A stretch of DNA of 64,000 bases, taken from Streptomyces mirabilis. Its GTDB lineage: Bacteria; Actinomycetota; Actinomycetes; Streptomycetales; Streptomycetaceae. Numbering within the stretch: position 1 is the stretch's first letter; each line of letters opens with the position of its first letter. The notes below the pieces were generated by a model. It saw only the letters and a list, made by a program, of their open reading frames with translations. It was not told where the DNA came from and did no database searches. Shown here in pieces: positions 47,895 through 56,520 of this stretch. Made by a program: the position numbers and the translations under genes. The stretch is taken from contig NZ_JBCJKP010000001.1 of the NCBI RefSeq assembly GCF_039503195.1, positions 5,270,001 to 5,334,000 of the forward strand. The letters run 5' to 3'.

Positions 47895-47985
47895 GCCCTC
47901 AGTCCACCCGGCCCGGCACCGCACGTCGAGTGCATTTCCCCGAAGACCGGGCGCATGTCTCCCGCACCGCCCCCAGGAGGGTGGA

Positions 47986-49461
47986 TCAGGTCTGTGCCAT
48001 GTCCACGAAGCGCGAGTAGTGGCCCTGGAAGGCCACGGTGATCGTGGCCGTCGGGCCGTTACGGTGCTTGCCGACGATGATGTCCGCCTCGCCCGCGCGC
48101 GGTGACTCCTTCTCGTAGGCGTCCTCGCGGTGCAGCAGGATCACCATGTCCGCGTCCTGCTCGATCGATCCGGATTCACGCAGGTCGGAGACCATGGGCT
48201 TCTTGTCCGTGCGCTGTTCGGGACCACGGTTGAGCTGCGACAGCGCGATCACCGGCAGCTCCAGCTCCTTGGCCAGGAGCTTCAGGTTTCGCGACATGTC
48301 GGAGACCTCCTGCTGCCGGCTCTCGGACCGCTTGCCGCCCGACTGCATCAGCTGCAGATAGTCGATGACGACGAGCTTCAGATCGGCGCGCTGCTTGAGG
48401 CGCCGGCACTTGGCGCGGATCTCCATCATGGACAGGTTCGGGGAGTCGTCGATGTAGAGCGGTGCGGCCGAGACGTCGGGCATCCGGCGCGCGAGCCGTG
48501 TCCAGTCCTCGTCGGTCATCGTGCCGGATCTCATGTGGTGCAGGGCCACGCGGGCTTCGGCTGACAGCAGGCGCATCGCGATCTCGTTGCGTCCCATTTC
48601 GAGCGAGAAGATCACGCTGGGCATGTTGTGCTTGATCGAACAGGCCCGCGCGAAGTCCAGCGCCAGCGTCGACTTACCCATCGCGGGACGAGCCGCGATG
48701 ATGATCATCTGGCCCGGGTGCAGACCGTTCGTGAGCGAGTCCAGGTCGGTGAAGCCCGTCGGCACACCGGTCATCTCGCCCGACCGTGAACCGATCGCCT
48801 CGATCTCGTCGAGCGCGCCCTCCATGATGTCGCCCAGCGGCAGGTAGTCCTCGGTGGTGCGCTGCTCGGTGACCGCGTAGATCTCGGCCTGGGCGGTGTT
48901 GACGATCTCGTCCACGTCGCCGTCGGCCGCGTATCCCATCTGTGTGATGCGCGTGCCGGCCTCGACCAGGCGGCGCAGGACCGCGCGCTCATGCACGATC
49001 TCCGCGTAGTACTCGGCGTTCGCCGCCGTGGGGACCGTCTGGACGAGGGTGTGCAGATACGAGGCACCACCGACCTTGGTGATCTCACCCCGCTTGGTGA
49101 GCTCGGCTGCGACCGTGATCGGGTCGGCCGGCTCGCCCTTCGCGTACAGATCGAGGATCGCGGTGTAGATGGTCTCGTGCGCGGGCCGGTAGAAGTCGTG
49201 GCCCTTGATGACCTCGACCACGTCGGCGATGGCGTCCTTGGACAGGAGCATGCCACCGAGAACGGACTGCTCGGCGTCGAGGTCCTGGGGAGGTACGCGC
49301 TCGAAGGACGAACCTCCGCCTTCCCACGGCCCGTTGTCCCGGTCGCGGTCGTGCTGTTCGTCGCGGCCCCGGCCGCCCTCGCGGCCTCGGCGGGAAGCGG
49401 GCAGACGATCACTGGGACCGCTGTCGGCCCACGGGTCGTCCAAGGGCTCGGAAATACTCAC
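47986..49461 (-). CDS. dnaB: replicative DNA helicase DnaB
   Basis: A 491-aa hexameric helicase of the replisome. The first 55 residues are a disordered Arg/Asp/Gly-rich extension. The N-terminal domain (PPQDLDAEQSVLGGMLLSKD) is followed by the RecA-like domain with Walker A ARPAMGKST (about 257), Walker B LVVIDYLQLM and KHRNGPT. No intein. GTG 49461 (VSISEPLDD) follows GGAGGAGG by about 8 bases; the open frame to 49848 would run through the DnaA-box promoter region. Confidence 0.97.
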   Translation of the reverse strand: MSISEPLDDPWADSGPSDRLPASRRGREGGRGRDEQHDRDRDNGPWEGGGSSFERVPPQDLDAEQSVLGGMLLSKDAIADVVEVIKGHDFYRPAHETIYTAILDLYAKGEPADPITVAAELTKRGEITKVGGASYLHTLVQTVPTAANAEYYAEIVHERAVLRRLVEAGTRITQMGYAADGDVDEIVNTAQAEIYAVTEQRTTEDYLPLGDIMEGALDEIEAIGSRSGEMTGVPTGFTDLDSLTNGLHPGQMIIIAARPAMGKSTLALDFARACSIKHNMPSVIFSLEMGRNEIAMRLLSAEARVALHHMRSGTMTDEDWTRLARRMPDVSAAPLYIDDSPNLSMMEIRAKCRRLKQRADLKLVVIDYLQLMQSGGKRSESRQQEVSDMSRNLKLLAKELELPVIALSQLNRGPEQRTDKKPMVSDLRESGSIEQDADMVILLHREDAYEKESPRAGEADIIVGKHRNGPTATITVAFQGHYSRFVDMAQT

Positions 49462-49920
49462 CGAGCCACCTCCTCCCGTCCGCCGAGCGGACCTAACCGT
49501 GCCCCTTATTTCTATGGCACGGCACTGACAACTAAGAGGCCCAACTCCGGTTCTGACGTGTCGGTTTTGCGAGGTTTCCGAAGGCAGAAAAGAGAGCGGG
49601 CGCCGCACCACGGTAGGCCCGCGGGGACCGACAGCCAATCTGGTTATCCACAGGCCATGTGGACGACGGCCCGGATGCTGTGGAGAACTCCACAAAACCT
49701 GTGCACGACCCGGTGGACAGGCCTGTGAACAAGCCCTCAACCACTCGAGAGAAACCGCCCTGACCTGCTGGTTAACCATCCACCGGCTGTGCAGAAGAAA
49801 AACTTTCCCGGTCGGACAAAGATCGCTGCAAACGGTACACGGCGACACGCCCGACGGAAGCGTAGGTAATGGGCACTATCACGTTGCATCTCTTACCTGT
49901 GGAAGATTAGATTGGTGCCC
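49462..49920. promoter_or_regulatory. dnaB-MATE divergent region with DnaA boxes
   Basis: Boxes: TTATCCACA 49644-49652 (plus), TCGTCCACA 49658-49666 (minus) and TTCTCCACA 49679-49687 (minus), three in 44 bases, all fitting the Streptomyces DnaA consensus. They lie about 180-230 bases upstream of the dnaB start. Further TGTGAACAAG and TGTGCA motifs follow to 49800 but do not fit. The right end carries the MATE promoter. No ORF is credible in the gap. Confidence 0.7.
49884..49913 (+). promoter_or_regulatory. promoter of the MATE gene (leaderless)
   Basis: -35 TTGCAT (49884-49889), 18-base spacer, -10 TAGATT (49908-49913), then 7 bases to ATG 49921. No Shine-Dalgarno is present. This is the best sigma-70-like promoter in the window. 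Confidence 0.75.
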
Positions 49921-51258
49921 ATGACACAGGCTCCCCCGGCACCCGAGGCCGCCCGGCGCCGGCACGACCGAGAGATCGTCGCGCTGGCCGTTCCGGCCTT
50001 CGGCGCACTCGTCGCCGAGCCTCTTTTCGTGATGGCCGACAGCGCCATCGTCGGACACCTCGGCACCGCGCAACTGGCCGGCCTCGGTGTCGCCTCCGCC
50101 CTCCTCACCACCGCCGTCAGTGTTTTCGTCTTCCTCGCGTACGCCACCACCGCCGCCGTCGCCCGACGGGTCGGCGCCGGTGATCTGCGGGCCGCGATAC
50201 GCCAGGGCATGGACGGCATCTGGCTCGCGCTGCTGCTCGGTGCTGTCGTCATAGCCGTGGTCCTGCCCACGGCACCCGCCCTCGTGGGGCTCTTCGGCGC
50301 CTCGCACACCGCGGCCCCGTACGCGACGACCTATCTGCGCATCTCCTCGCTCGGTATACCCGCGATGCTCATCGTGCTCGCGTCCACCGGTGTCCTGCGC
50401 GGACTGCAGGACACGAAGACCCCTCTCTATGTCGCCGTCGGGGGCTTCGTCGCCAACGCCGCGCTCAACGCGGGCCTCGTCTACGGCGCCGGACTGGGTA
50501 TCGCCGGCTCCGCCTGGGGCACCGTCGTCGCCCAGTTCGGTATGGCCGTGGTGTATCTGTTCGTCGTCGTCCGCGGAGCCCGCAAGCACGAGGCCTCGTT
50601 GCGACCGGACGCCGCCGGGATAAGGGCCTGCGCTCAGGCCGGTGCGCCCCTGCTCGTACGTACGCTGTCGCTGAGGACGATCCTCATGATCGCCACGGCT
50701 GTCGCCGCTCGGCTCGGGGACGCCGACATGGCCGCACACCAGATCATCCTGTCCCTGTGGAGTCTGCTCGCCTTCGCGCTCGACGCGATCGCCATCGCCG
50801 GACAGGCCATCATCGGACGCCATCTCGGCGCGAACGACGCTCAGGGGGCTCGCGAGGCCTGCCGCCGCATGGTCCAGTGGGGCATCGCTTCCGGTGTCGT
50901 CCTCGGCCTACTGGTGATCGCCGCCCGCCCGATCTTCCTTCCCCTGTTCACCAGCGACTCGGCCGTCCAGAACACGGCGCTTCCCGCACTGGTTCTGGTG
51001 GCCGTCTCACAGCCGATCAGCGGCGTCGTCTTCGTCCTGGACGGAGTCCTGATGGGCGCGGGGGACGGGCCCTACCTGGCGTGGGCCATGCTGCTCACCC
51101 TGGCGCTCTTCGCTCCCGTCGCGCTGCTGGTGCCCACGCTCGGAGGCGGACTCACCGCGCTCTGGGGAGCGATGGCGCTGATGATGACGGTGAGGATGCT
51201 GACCCTGTGGCTGCGCTCCCACTCGGGACGCTGGATCGTCACGGGCGCGACACGTTGA
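49921..51258 (+). CDS. MATE family efflux transporter
   Basis: A 445-aa, 12-helix MATE/DinF-type exporter (Na+ or H+ driven). The first half has ALAVPAFGALVAEPLFVMADSA and VGHLGTAQLAGLG. The second half repeats the pattern with TVAARLGDADMAAHQI. The motif VLRGLQDTKTPLYV is typical of the DinF branch. Substrate unknown. ATG 49921 is chosen from the leaderless promoter; TTG 49912 and GTG 49915 are in frame but lie inside or at the -10. It diverges from dnaB. Confidence 0.93.
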   Translation: MTQAPPAPEAARRRHDREIVALAVPAFGALVAEPLFVMADSAIVGHLGTAQLAGLGVASALLTTAVSVFVFLAYATTAAVARRVGAGDLRAAIRQGMDGIWLALLLGAVVIAVVLPTAPALVGLFGASHTAAPYATTYLRISSLGIPAMLIVLASTGVLRGLQDTKTPLYVAVGGFVANAALNAGLVYGAGLGIAGSAWGTVVAQFGMAVVYLFVVVRGARKHEASLRPDAAGIRACAQAGAPLLVRTLSLRTILMIATAVAARLGDADMAAHQIILSLWSLLAFALDAIAIAGQAIIGRHLGANDAQGAREACRRMVQWGIASGVVLGLLVIAARPIFLPLFTSDSAVQNTALPALVLVAVSQPISGVVFVLDGVLMGAGDGPYLAWAMLLTLALFAPVALLVPTLGGGLTALWGAMALMMTVRMLTLWLRSHSGRWIVTGATR

Positions 51259-51273
51259 ACCAGCACAGTGGCC

Positions 51274-51287
51274 GTTTCACGTGAAAC
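51274..51287. other. parS site (perfect) in a 24-bp palindrome
   Basis: Exact GTTTCACGTGAAAC extended by TGGCC/GGCCA to a perfect palindrome 51269-51292. It lies 16 bases after the MATE stop. Confidence 0.93.
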
Positions 51288-51372
51288 GGCCAGCCCGGCC
51301 GGTCCCGACCTGACCCTGCCCCTCGTCCCGGCCGTCGCCCGCGCCATCGCTGTCGCCCTCGCCCTCAGCCCC

Positions 51373-51386
51373 GTTTCACGTGAAAC
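51373..51386. other. parS site (perfect)
   Basis: Exact GTTTCACGTGAAAC, 99 bp from the preceding site, between the MATE gene and the ribosomal-operon terminator. Confidence 0.93.
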
Positions 51387-51432
51387 ACAGAGCAACTCGC
51401 ATCAGTCGAACGAGCTCGCCCCTGCCGAACGA

Positions 51433-51466
51433 AGAAGGGCCGTACCCAGCTGGGTACGGCCCTTCT
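51433..51466 (-). terminator. terminator of rpsF-ssb-rpsR-rplI
   Basis: Perfect 15-bp stem AGAAGGGCCGTACCC / GGGTACGGCCCTTCT with AGCT loop, 23 bases after the rplI stop. Symmetric, so it can also stop plus-strand transcripts from the MATE side. Confidence 0.9.
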
Positions 51467-51489
51467 CTCAGCTATGCCGAGCGCAGCGG

Positions 51490-51936
51490 TCAGGCCGCGA
51501 CGACCTCGATGTTGACCTTGGCGGCCACCTCGGGGTGCAGACGCACGGACGTCTCATGGGCGCCCAGGGTCTTGATCGGCGAGCCCAGCTCGATGCGGCG
51601 CTTGTCGACCTCGGGGCCACCGGAAGCCTTGATCGCCGAAGCGATGTCGGCCGGGGTGACGGAACCGAAGAGACGACCGGCGTCGCCGGAGCGGACGGCC
51701 AGACGGACCTTCACGCCTTCGAGGCGGGCCTTGATCTCGTTGGCCTGCTCGATGGTCGCGATCTCGTGGATCTTGCGAGCACGACGGATCTGCTCGACGT
51801 CCTTCTCGCCACCCTTGGTCCAGCGGATCGCAAAGTTCCGCGGGATCAGGTAGTTGCGAGCGTAACCGTCCTTGACGTCGACGACGTCGCCCGCGGCACC
51901 GAGGCCGGAGACCTCGTGGGTGAGGATGATCTTCAT
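51490..51936 (-). CDS. rplI: 50S ribosomal protein L9
   Basis: A 148-aa L9. The N-terminal rRNA-binding domain [19 protein letters not shown] and [14 protein letters not shown] is followed by the long connecting helix and the C-terminal domain ([28 protein letters not shown]). Last gene of the rpsF-ssb-rpsR-rplI operon, starting 18 bases after rpsR, with a strong terminator following. Confidence 0.98.
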   Translation of the reverse strand: MKIILTHEVSGLGAAGDVVDVKDGYARNYLIPRNFAIRWTKGGEKDVEQIRRARKIHEIATIEQANEIKARLEGVKVRLAVRSGDAGRLFGSVTPADIASAIKASGGPEVDKRRIELGSPIKTLGAHETSVRLHPEVAAKVNIEVVAA

Positions 51937-51954
51937 TAGTCGGTCACCCTTCCC

Positions 51955-52191
51955 TTATCGCGCGGTGGAGGTGTAGGGCAGCAGCGCCATCTCACGGCTG
52001 TTCTTCACGGCCGTGGCGACGTCACGCTGGTGCTGCGTGCAGTTGCCGGTCACGCGGCGGGCACGGATCTTGCCGCGGTCGGAAATGAACTTCCGCAGCA
52101 TGTTCGTGTCCTTGTAGTCCACGTACGTGACCTTGTCCTTGCAGAAAGCGCAGACCTTCTTCTTCGGCTTGCGCACAGGCGGCTTCGCCAT
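51955..52191 (-). CDS. rpsR: 30S ribosomal protein S18 (zinc-binding form)
   Basis: A 78-aa S18 with CAFC and GNC.QHQ, i.e. the Cys residues of the zinc-binding (C+) paralog. Streptomyces usually also have a Cys-less, Zur-controlled S18 elsewhere (family knowledge). [11 protein letters not shown] and [14 protein letters not shown] are characteristic. It lies between ssb (57-base gap) and rplI. Confidence 0.98.
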   Translation of the reverse strand: MAKPPVRKPKKKVCAFCKDKVTYVDYKDTNMLRKFISDRGKIRARRVTGNCTQHQRDVATAVKNSREMALLPYTSTAR

Positions 52192-52248
52192 GGTGTATCT
52201 CCTGTGTGATCAAGAAGTGGGGGTACGGCCCACCCTCGGCCCGGGGGC

Positions 52249-52851
52249 CTAGAAGGGGGGCTCGTCCGAGTAGCCGCCGCCAGAGCCGCCGGAGCCGCCG
52301 GAGTTTCCACCCCAGCCGCCACCGCCGCCGCCCTGGTTGCCACCGGCAGGAGCACTGGTCGCCCAGGGGTCCTCCGCGGGAGCTGCTCCGCCGCCGCCCT
52401 GCTGGCCGCCGCCGGAGCCTCCGCCCCAGCCGCCGCCCTGCTGGCCGCCGCCACCGGCGCCGGCGTAACCGCCCTGGCCACCTCGACCGGTGGTCTTGGT
52501 GACCTTGGCCGTGGCGTTCTTCAGGCTGGCGCCGACTTCCTCGACGTCCAGCTCGTAGACCGTGCGCTTGACGCCCTCACGGTCCTCGTAGGACCGCTGC
52601 TTCAGCCGGCCCTGCACGATGACGCGCATGCCTCGCTGGAGCGACTCGGCGACGTTCTCCGCCGCCTGACGCCAGACCGAGCAGGTCAGGAACAGGCTCT
52701 CGCCGTCCTTCCACTCATTGGTCTGACGGTCGAAGGTGCGGGGGGTGGACGCGACACGGAACTTCGCGACCGCCGCACCGGAAGGGGTGAAGCGCAGCTC
52801 GGGGTCGTCGACAAGATTGCCGACGACCGTGATGACGGTCTCGCCTGCCAT
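52249..52851 (-). CDS. ssb: single-stranded DNA-binding protein
   Basis: A 200-aa SSB. OB fold at residues 1-115 ([50 protein letters not shown]). Residues 120-190 are an extended Gly/Gln-rich linker, and the acidic tip is DEPPF, which recruits replication and repair partners. Located between rpsF and rpsR, the conserved bacterial operon. A second SSB paralog is usual in Streptomyces; this operon copy is the essential one by family knowledge. Confidence 0.97.
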   Translation of the reverse strand: MAGETVITVVGNLVDDPELRFTPSGAAVAKFRVASTPRTFDRQTNEWKDGESLFLTCSVWRQAAENVAESLQRGMRVIVQGRLKQRSYEDREGVKRTVYELDVEEVGASLKNATAKVTKTTGRGGQGGYAGAGGGGQQGGGWGGGSGGGQQGGGGAAPAEDPWATSAPAGGNQGGGGGGWGGNSGGSGGSGGGYSDEPPF

Positions 52852-52928
52852 GGGGGAACCTCTCGGCGGGTTTGCTGCTGGCTGCTAGTGCTGCTACTCG
52901 ATGCCCGAGATCAGCTGAGCTGCAGAGC

Positions 52929-53219
52929 TCAGTGGGTCTCGGGACGGAGGACCTTGGTCCGGAGGACCGACTCGTTCAGGTTCATCTGGCGGTCGAGCTC
53001 CTTGACGACCGCAGGCTCGGCCTGCAGGTCGATGACCGAGTAGATGCCCTCGGGCTTCTTCTTGATCTCGTACGCGAGACGACGACGGCCCCAGGTGTCG
53101 ACCTTCTCGACCTTTCCGTTGCCCTCACGGACGACGGAGAGGAAGTTCTCGATCAGCGGGGAGACAGCGCGCTCCTCGAGATCGGGGTCGAGGATGACCA
53201 TCACCTCGTAGTGACGCAT
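52929..53219 (-). CDS. rpsF: 30S ribosomal protein S6
   Basis: A 96-aa S6 ([38 protein letters not shown]). First gene of rpsF-ssb-rpsR-rplI. ATG 53219 is fixed by AAAGGAGGT 9 bases upstream. The open frame to 53435 is not used. Confidence 0.98.
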   Translation of the reverse strand: MRHYEVMVILDPDLEERAVSPLIENFLSVVREGNGKVEKVDTWGRRRLAYEIKKKPEGIYSVIDLQAEPAVVKELDRQMNLNESVLRTKVLRPETH

Positions 53220-53531
53220 GTGGAACCCACCTCCTTTGGACTCAACGGCCACGGCGGTTCCGTGGCAGGAGGGTTGTGATGCGTTCGCGACGGTATCCGC
53301 GGCCACTGACAACGCCACTGACAAGAGGACTCCGTCGATGTACCGAGTGATCGGTGAACCGAAGGGGAATCCTTGTCGTGACCTGGCCATGGCTTGGGCA
53401 GACACCGGTGCAGAGGGTACAGAGTACCTGCACACCCGCTTCCGGTTGAAATCCGGCCGGGGTCACCGTCAATCTGTACACATCGGGTGTGTATGGCGCT
53501 ACGATGCGCCGCCTTCCGCAGGAGGTGCCCT
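53220..53531. promoter_or_regulatory. divergent promoter region rpsF / membrane protein
   Basis: The 312-base gap contains a tandem TTGTCAGTGG (minus strand, about 53325-53305; 12-base period), whose copies could each serve as a -35 for rpsF. On the plus side TGTACACA and TGTGTA (53477-53494) form an imperfect inverted repeat followed by TACGAT, about 30 bases before the small membrane-protein start. No gene seen. Confidence 0.5.
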
Positions 53532-53843
53532 ATGGCACAAACGCGACCCACCGTTGCCGGCTCTCTGTTCGCGACGGACCACAAGCCCCATCCCCTCCAA
53601 GACACGCTGCTCGCGGTGACTCTGGTCCTCGGAGTCACCGCTCTCATCACGGCAGCCTTCAACAGCCTGCACCTCATCAGCTCGTGGGCAGGCCTGATCG
53701 GGATCATCACCGGCGCCTCCGGGCAGTTCATCTCGGAGACGACCCGGGAACGCTTCGGCCTGATCCTGGGTCTCGGTGCCTCGGCCGTCGGCTTCTTCCT
53801 CGGCATGGCGCACGGCGGCCTCTTCGGCGGCATCATCGGCTGA
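53532..53843 (+). CDS. small three-helix membrane protein (103 aa)
   Basis: Function unknown. Three hydrophobic segments (about 25-45, 49-66, 77-102) with Gly-rich ends (LGLGASAVGFFLGMAHGGLFGG). The N-terminus is short and hydrophilic. GGAGGT lies 5 bases before ATG 53532, deciding the start. A gene of this size at this place next to rpsF is, from memory, conserved in Streptomyces. No recognised domain. Confidence 0.8.
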   Translation: MAQTRPTVAGSLFATDHKPHPLQDTLLAVTLVLGVTALITAAFNSLHLISSWAGLIGIITGASGQFISETTRERFGLILGLGASAVGFFLGMAHGGLFGGIIG

Positions 53844-54106
53844 GGCAACCGGACCCGTTCCGCGGACCGGACAGACGGAGTCGTTCCGCGGGCCGGGCAG
53901 CCGATCACAACCTCGTCCGGGGGCCGGAGACACCACCGCCTGCCGATACAGCCGGACACATCACCTCAGAACGTCCTGACCACGCTTCGGTCGGGACGCA
54001 GGTTCAGTACGGCCCAGTCGGGGCGCTCCCAGGGCGCAGTAGGCTTCGGCGCGAGAGCCGGAGCCCCTGTACCCATGGGGACACACCAGCCCGAGGAGCG
54101 CCCCGA

Positions 54107-55249
54107 ATGAGCCTGACCCTGAGGACCATCAGCCGAGAGCAGCATCTGGCCTACATCCAGAGCCTGCCCGCGGCTAGCCACATGCAGGTTCCGGCATGGG
54201 CCGATGTCAAGGCGGAGTGGCGCTCCGAGAGCCTGGGCTGGTTCGACGAGCGGACCGGCGAGATGGTGGGCGCCGGGCTGGTGCTGTACCGCCAGCTGCC
54301 CAAGATCAAGCGCTACCTCGCCTACCTCCCCGAGGGTCCGGTCATCAACTGGTACGCGCCGAACCTCGACGAGTGGCTGCAGCCGATGCTCGCGCACCTC
54401 AAGCAGCAGGGCGCCTTCTCCGTGAAGATGGGCCCGCCGGTGATCATCCGGCGCTGGGAGGCCACCTCCATCAAGGGCGGCATCCAGAACCCGGACGTGA
54501 AGCGCCTGCGCGACATCGAGGCGGACTTCATCGAACCGCGCGCCTTCGAGGTCGCCGACAAGCTGCGCCGCATGGGCTGGCAGCAGGGCGAGGACGGCGG
54601 CGCCGGCTTCGGCGACGTACAGCCCCGCTACGTCTTCCAGGTGCCGCTCGCCAACCGCTCCCTGGAAGAGGTTCACAAGAACTTCAACCAGCTGTGGCGG
54701 CGCAACATCAAGAAGGCCGAGAAAGAGGGCGTCGAGGTCGTCCAGGGCGGCTACCACGACCTCGAGGAGTGGCAGCGGCTGTACGAGATCACGGCGATCC
54801 GCGACCACTTCCGGCCGCGCCCGCTGTCGTACTTCCAGCGCATGTGGTCGGCCCTCAACACCGAGGACCCCAACCGGATGCGGCTCTACTTCGCCCGGCG
54901 CGGCGGCGTGAACCTGTCCGCGGCCACGATGCTGGTCGTCGGCGGGCACGTCTGGTACTCGTACGGCGCATCGGACAACATCGGGCGTGAGTTCCGGCCC
55001 TCGAACGCGATGCAGTGGCGGATGCTGCGCGACTCGTACGCCCTGGGCGCGACCGTCTACGACCTGCGCGGCATCTCCGACTCGCTGGACGAGACGGACC
55101 ACCTCTTCGGTCTGATCCAGTTCAAGGTGGGCACGGGGGCAGGCAGCCGAGTACCTCGGCGAGTGGGACTTCCCGCTCAACAAGCTGCTCCACAAGGCGC
55201 TCGACATCTACATGTCACGCCGCTGAGCCCGTACGCGTCGCGCCGCTGA
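54107..55249 (+). CDS. femX: FemAB-family peptidoglycan peptidyltransferase, C-terminus frameshifted
   Basis: Fem-type transferase adding an amino acid (Gly in Streptomyces) from charged tRNA to lipid II. Two GNAT-like halves: NWYAPNLDEW and FSVKMGPPVIIRRWE, then LWRRNIKKAEKEGVEV and MLVVGGHVWYSYGASDN. Near 55134-55139 a G run breaks the frame. As written, the end is scrambled (SRVPRRVGLPAQQ) to 55249. In another frame the conserved tail AAEYLGEWDFPLNKLLHKAL runs to a TGA at 55224-55226, giving about 372 aa. GAGGAG precedes ATG 54107. Sequencing error in a G homopolymer is the simplest explanation. Confidence 0.85.
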   Translation: MSLTLRTISREQHLAYIQSLPAASHMQVPAWADVKAEWRSESLGWFDERTGEMVGAGLVLYRQLPKIKRYLAYLPEGPVINWYAPNLDEWLQPMLAHLKQQGAFSVKMGPPVIIRRWEATSIKGGIQNPDVKRLRDIEADFIEPRAFEVADKLRRMGWQQGEDGGAGFGDVQPRYVFQVPLANRSLEEVHKNFNQLWRRNIKKAEKEGVEVVQGGYHDLEEWQRLYEITAIRDHFRPRPLSYFQRMWSALNTEDPNRMRLYFARRGGVNLSAATMLVVGGHVWYSYGASDNIGREFRPSNAMQWRMLRDSYALGATVYDLRGISDSLDETDHLFGLIQFKVGTGAGSRVPRRVGLPAQQAAPQGARHLHVTPLSPYASRR

Positions 55250-55373
55250 GCCGGCCCGGAGCGCATGCCGAGCCGCCCATCCGGCCCGGCGTGGCCCCGT
55301 CGGTCCGGCGGATCCGCCACAATTTCCCTACCTCTGATTCACCGCAGCCACGAGAAAGGTTCCGGGACCGGCC

Positions 55374-56405
55374 ATGGCGCTCACGCTCTACGTCGACACC
55401 GCGCGCTGGCGGGCACACCACAAGCAGGTGTCCGAGCAGTTTCCGGGGCTCGTCCCCGTCTGCAAGGGCAACGGCTACGGCTTCGGCCACGAGCGGCTCG
55501 CCGACGAGGCCACCCGCCTCGGCTCGGACATCCTGGCCGTCGGCACCACGTACGAGGCCGCCCGGATCAAGGACTGGTTCGGCGGCGATCTGCTGGTCCT
55601 GACACCGTTCAGGCGGGGCGAGGAGCCCGTACCGCTGCCCGACCGTGTCATCCGCTCGGTGTCGTCCATCGACGGCGTGTACGGCCTCGTGGGCGCCCGT
55701 GTCGTCATCGAGGTGATGTCCTCGATGAAACGGCACGGTGTCAGCGAGCAGGATCTGCCGCACCTGCACTCCGCCATAGAGAACGTCCGGCTGGAGGGCT
55801 TCGCCATCCACCTGCCGCTGGACCGCACCGACGGCTCGGACGCCGTCGAGGAGGTCATCGGCTGGATGGACCGTCTGCGCGCGGCACGACTGCCGCTGCA
55901 CACGATGTTCGTCAGCCACCTCAAGGCCGATGAGCTCGCGCGGCTGCAGCAGCAGTTCCCGCAGACCCGCTTCCGTGCCCGTATCGGCACCCGGCTGTGG
56001 CTGGGGGACCACGAGGCGACCGAGTACCGCGGAGCCGTCCTGGACGTCACCCGTGTCTCCAAGGGCGACCGCTTCGGCTACCGGCAGCAGAAGACGGCCT
56101 CCGACGGCTGGCTGGTCGTCGTGGCGGGCGGTACGTCGCACGGCGTGGGCCTGGAGGCCCCGAAGGCTCTGCACGGCGTCATGCCGCGCGCCAAGGGCGT
56201 CGCCCGGGCCGGCCTGGCGACCGTCAACCGGAACCTTTCTCCGTTCGTCTGGGCCGGCAAGCAGCGCTGGTTCGCCGAGCCGCCGCACATGCAGGTGTCG
56301 ATCCTCTTCGTACCGTCGGACGCCACGGAACCGCGCGTCGGCGACGAGCTGGTGGCCCATCTGCGGCACACCACCACGCAGTTCGACCGCATCGTGGAGC
56401 GCTGA
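55374..56405 (+). CDS. alanine-racemase-like PLP protein
   Basis: A 343-aa fold-type III PLP protein. The PLP Lys is in VPVCKGNGYGFG (about 30); AIHLPLDRTDG and FRARIGTRLWLGD follow the alanine-racemase barrel. The C-terminal beta domain has DVTRVSKGDRFGYRQQ. The usual catalytic Tyr of the second domain is not obvious, so racemase, epimerase or decarboxylase activity is open. It is located 150 bases after femX, same strand, suggesting a role in cell-wall amino-acid supply. AAGG-like purines precede ATG 55374. Confidence 0.83.
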   Translation: MALTLYVDTARWRAHHKQVSEQFPGLVPVCKGNGYGFGHERLADEATRLGSDILAVGTTYEAARIKDWFGGDLLVLTPFRRGEEPVPLPDRVIRSVSSIDGVYGLVGARVVIEVMSSMKRHGVSEQDLPHLHSAIENVRLEGFAIHLPLDRTDGSDAVEEVIGWMDRLRAARLPLHTMFVSHLKADELARLQQQFPQTRFRARIGTRLWLGDHEATEYRGAVLDVTRVSKGDRFGYRQQKTASDGWLVVVAGGTSHGVGLEAPKALHGVMPRAKGVARAGLATVNRNLSPFVWAGKQRWFAEPPHMQVSILFVPSDATEPRVGDELVAHLRHTTTQFDRIVER

Positions 56406-56448
56406 TCCCGGGAAGGATCACCTGTCTCTGCCCCCTGAGGAAACAGCA

Positions 56449-56483
56449 GAAAGGCCGTACACACATACCGTGTACGGCCTTTC
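56449..56483. terminator. bidirectional terminator
   Basis: Perfect 14-bp arms (56449-56462, 56470-56483), GAAAGGCCGTACAC type, 7-base loop, T-rich ends on both strands. It lies between convergent genes. Confidence 0.9.
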
Positions 56484-56520
56484 GCGTTGCCCGTCGAAGC
56501 CGGGACCGAGTCCTGTTCGC

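Noticed and set aside
47986..49461. Possible intein in dnaB
   Set aside because: The gene is 491 codons with continuous helicase motifs; no insertion is present.
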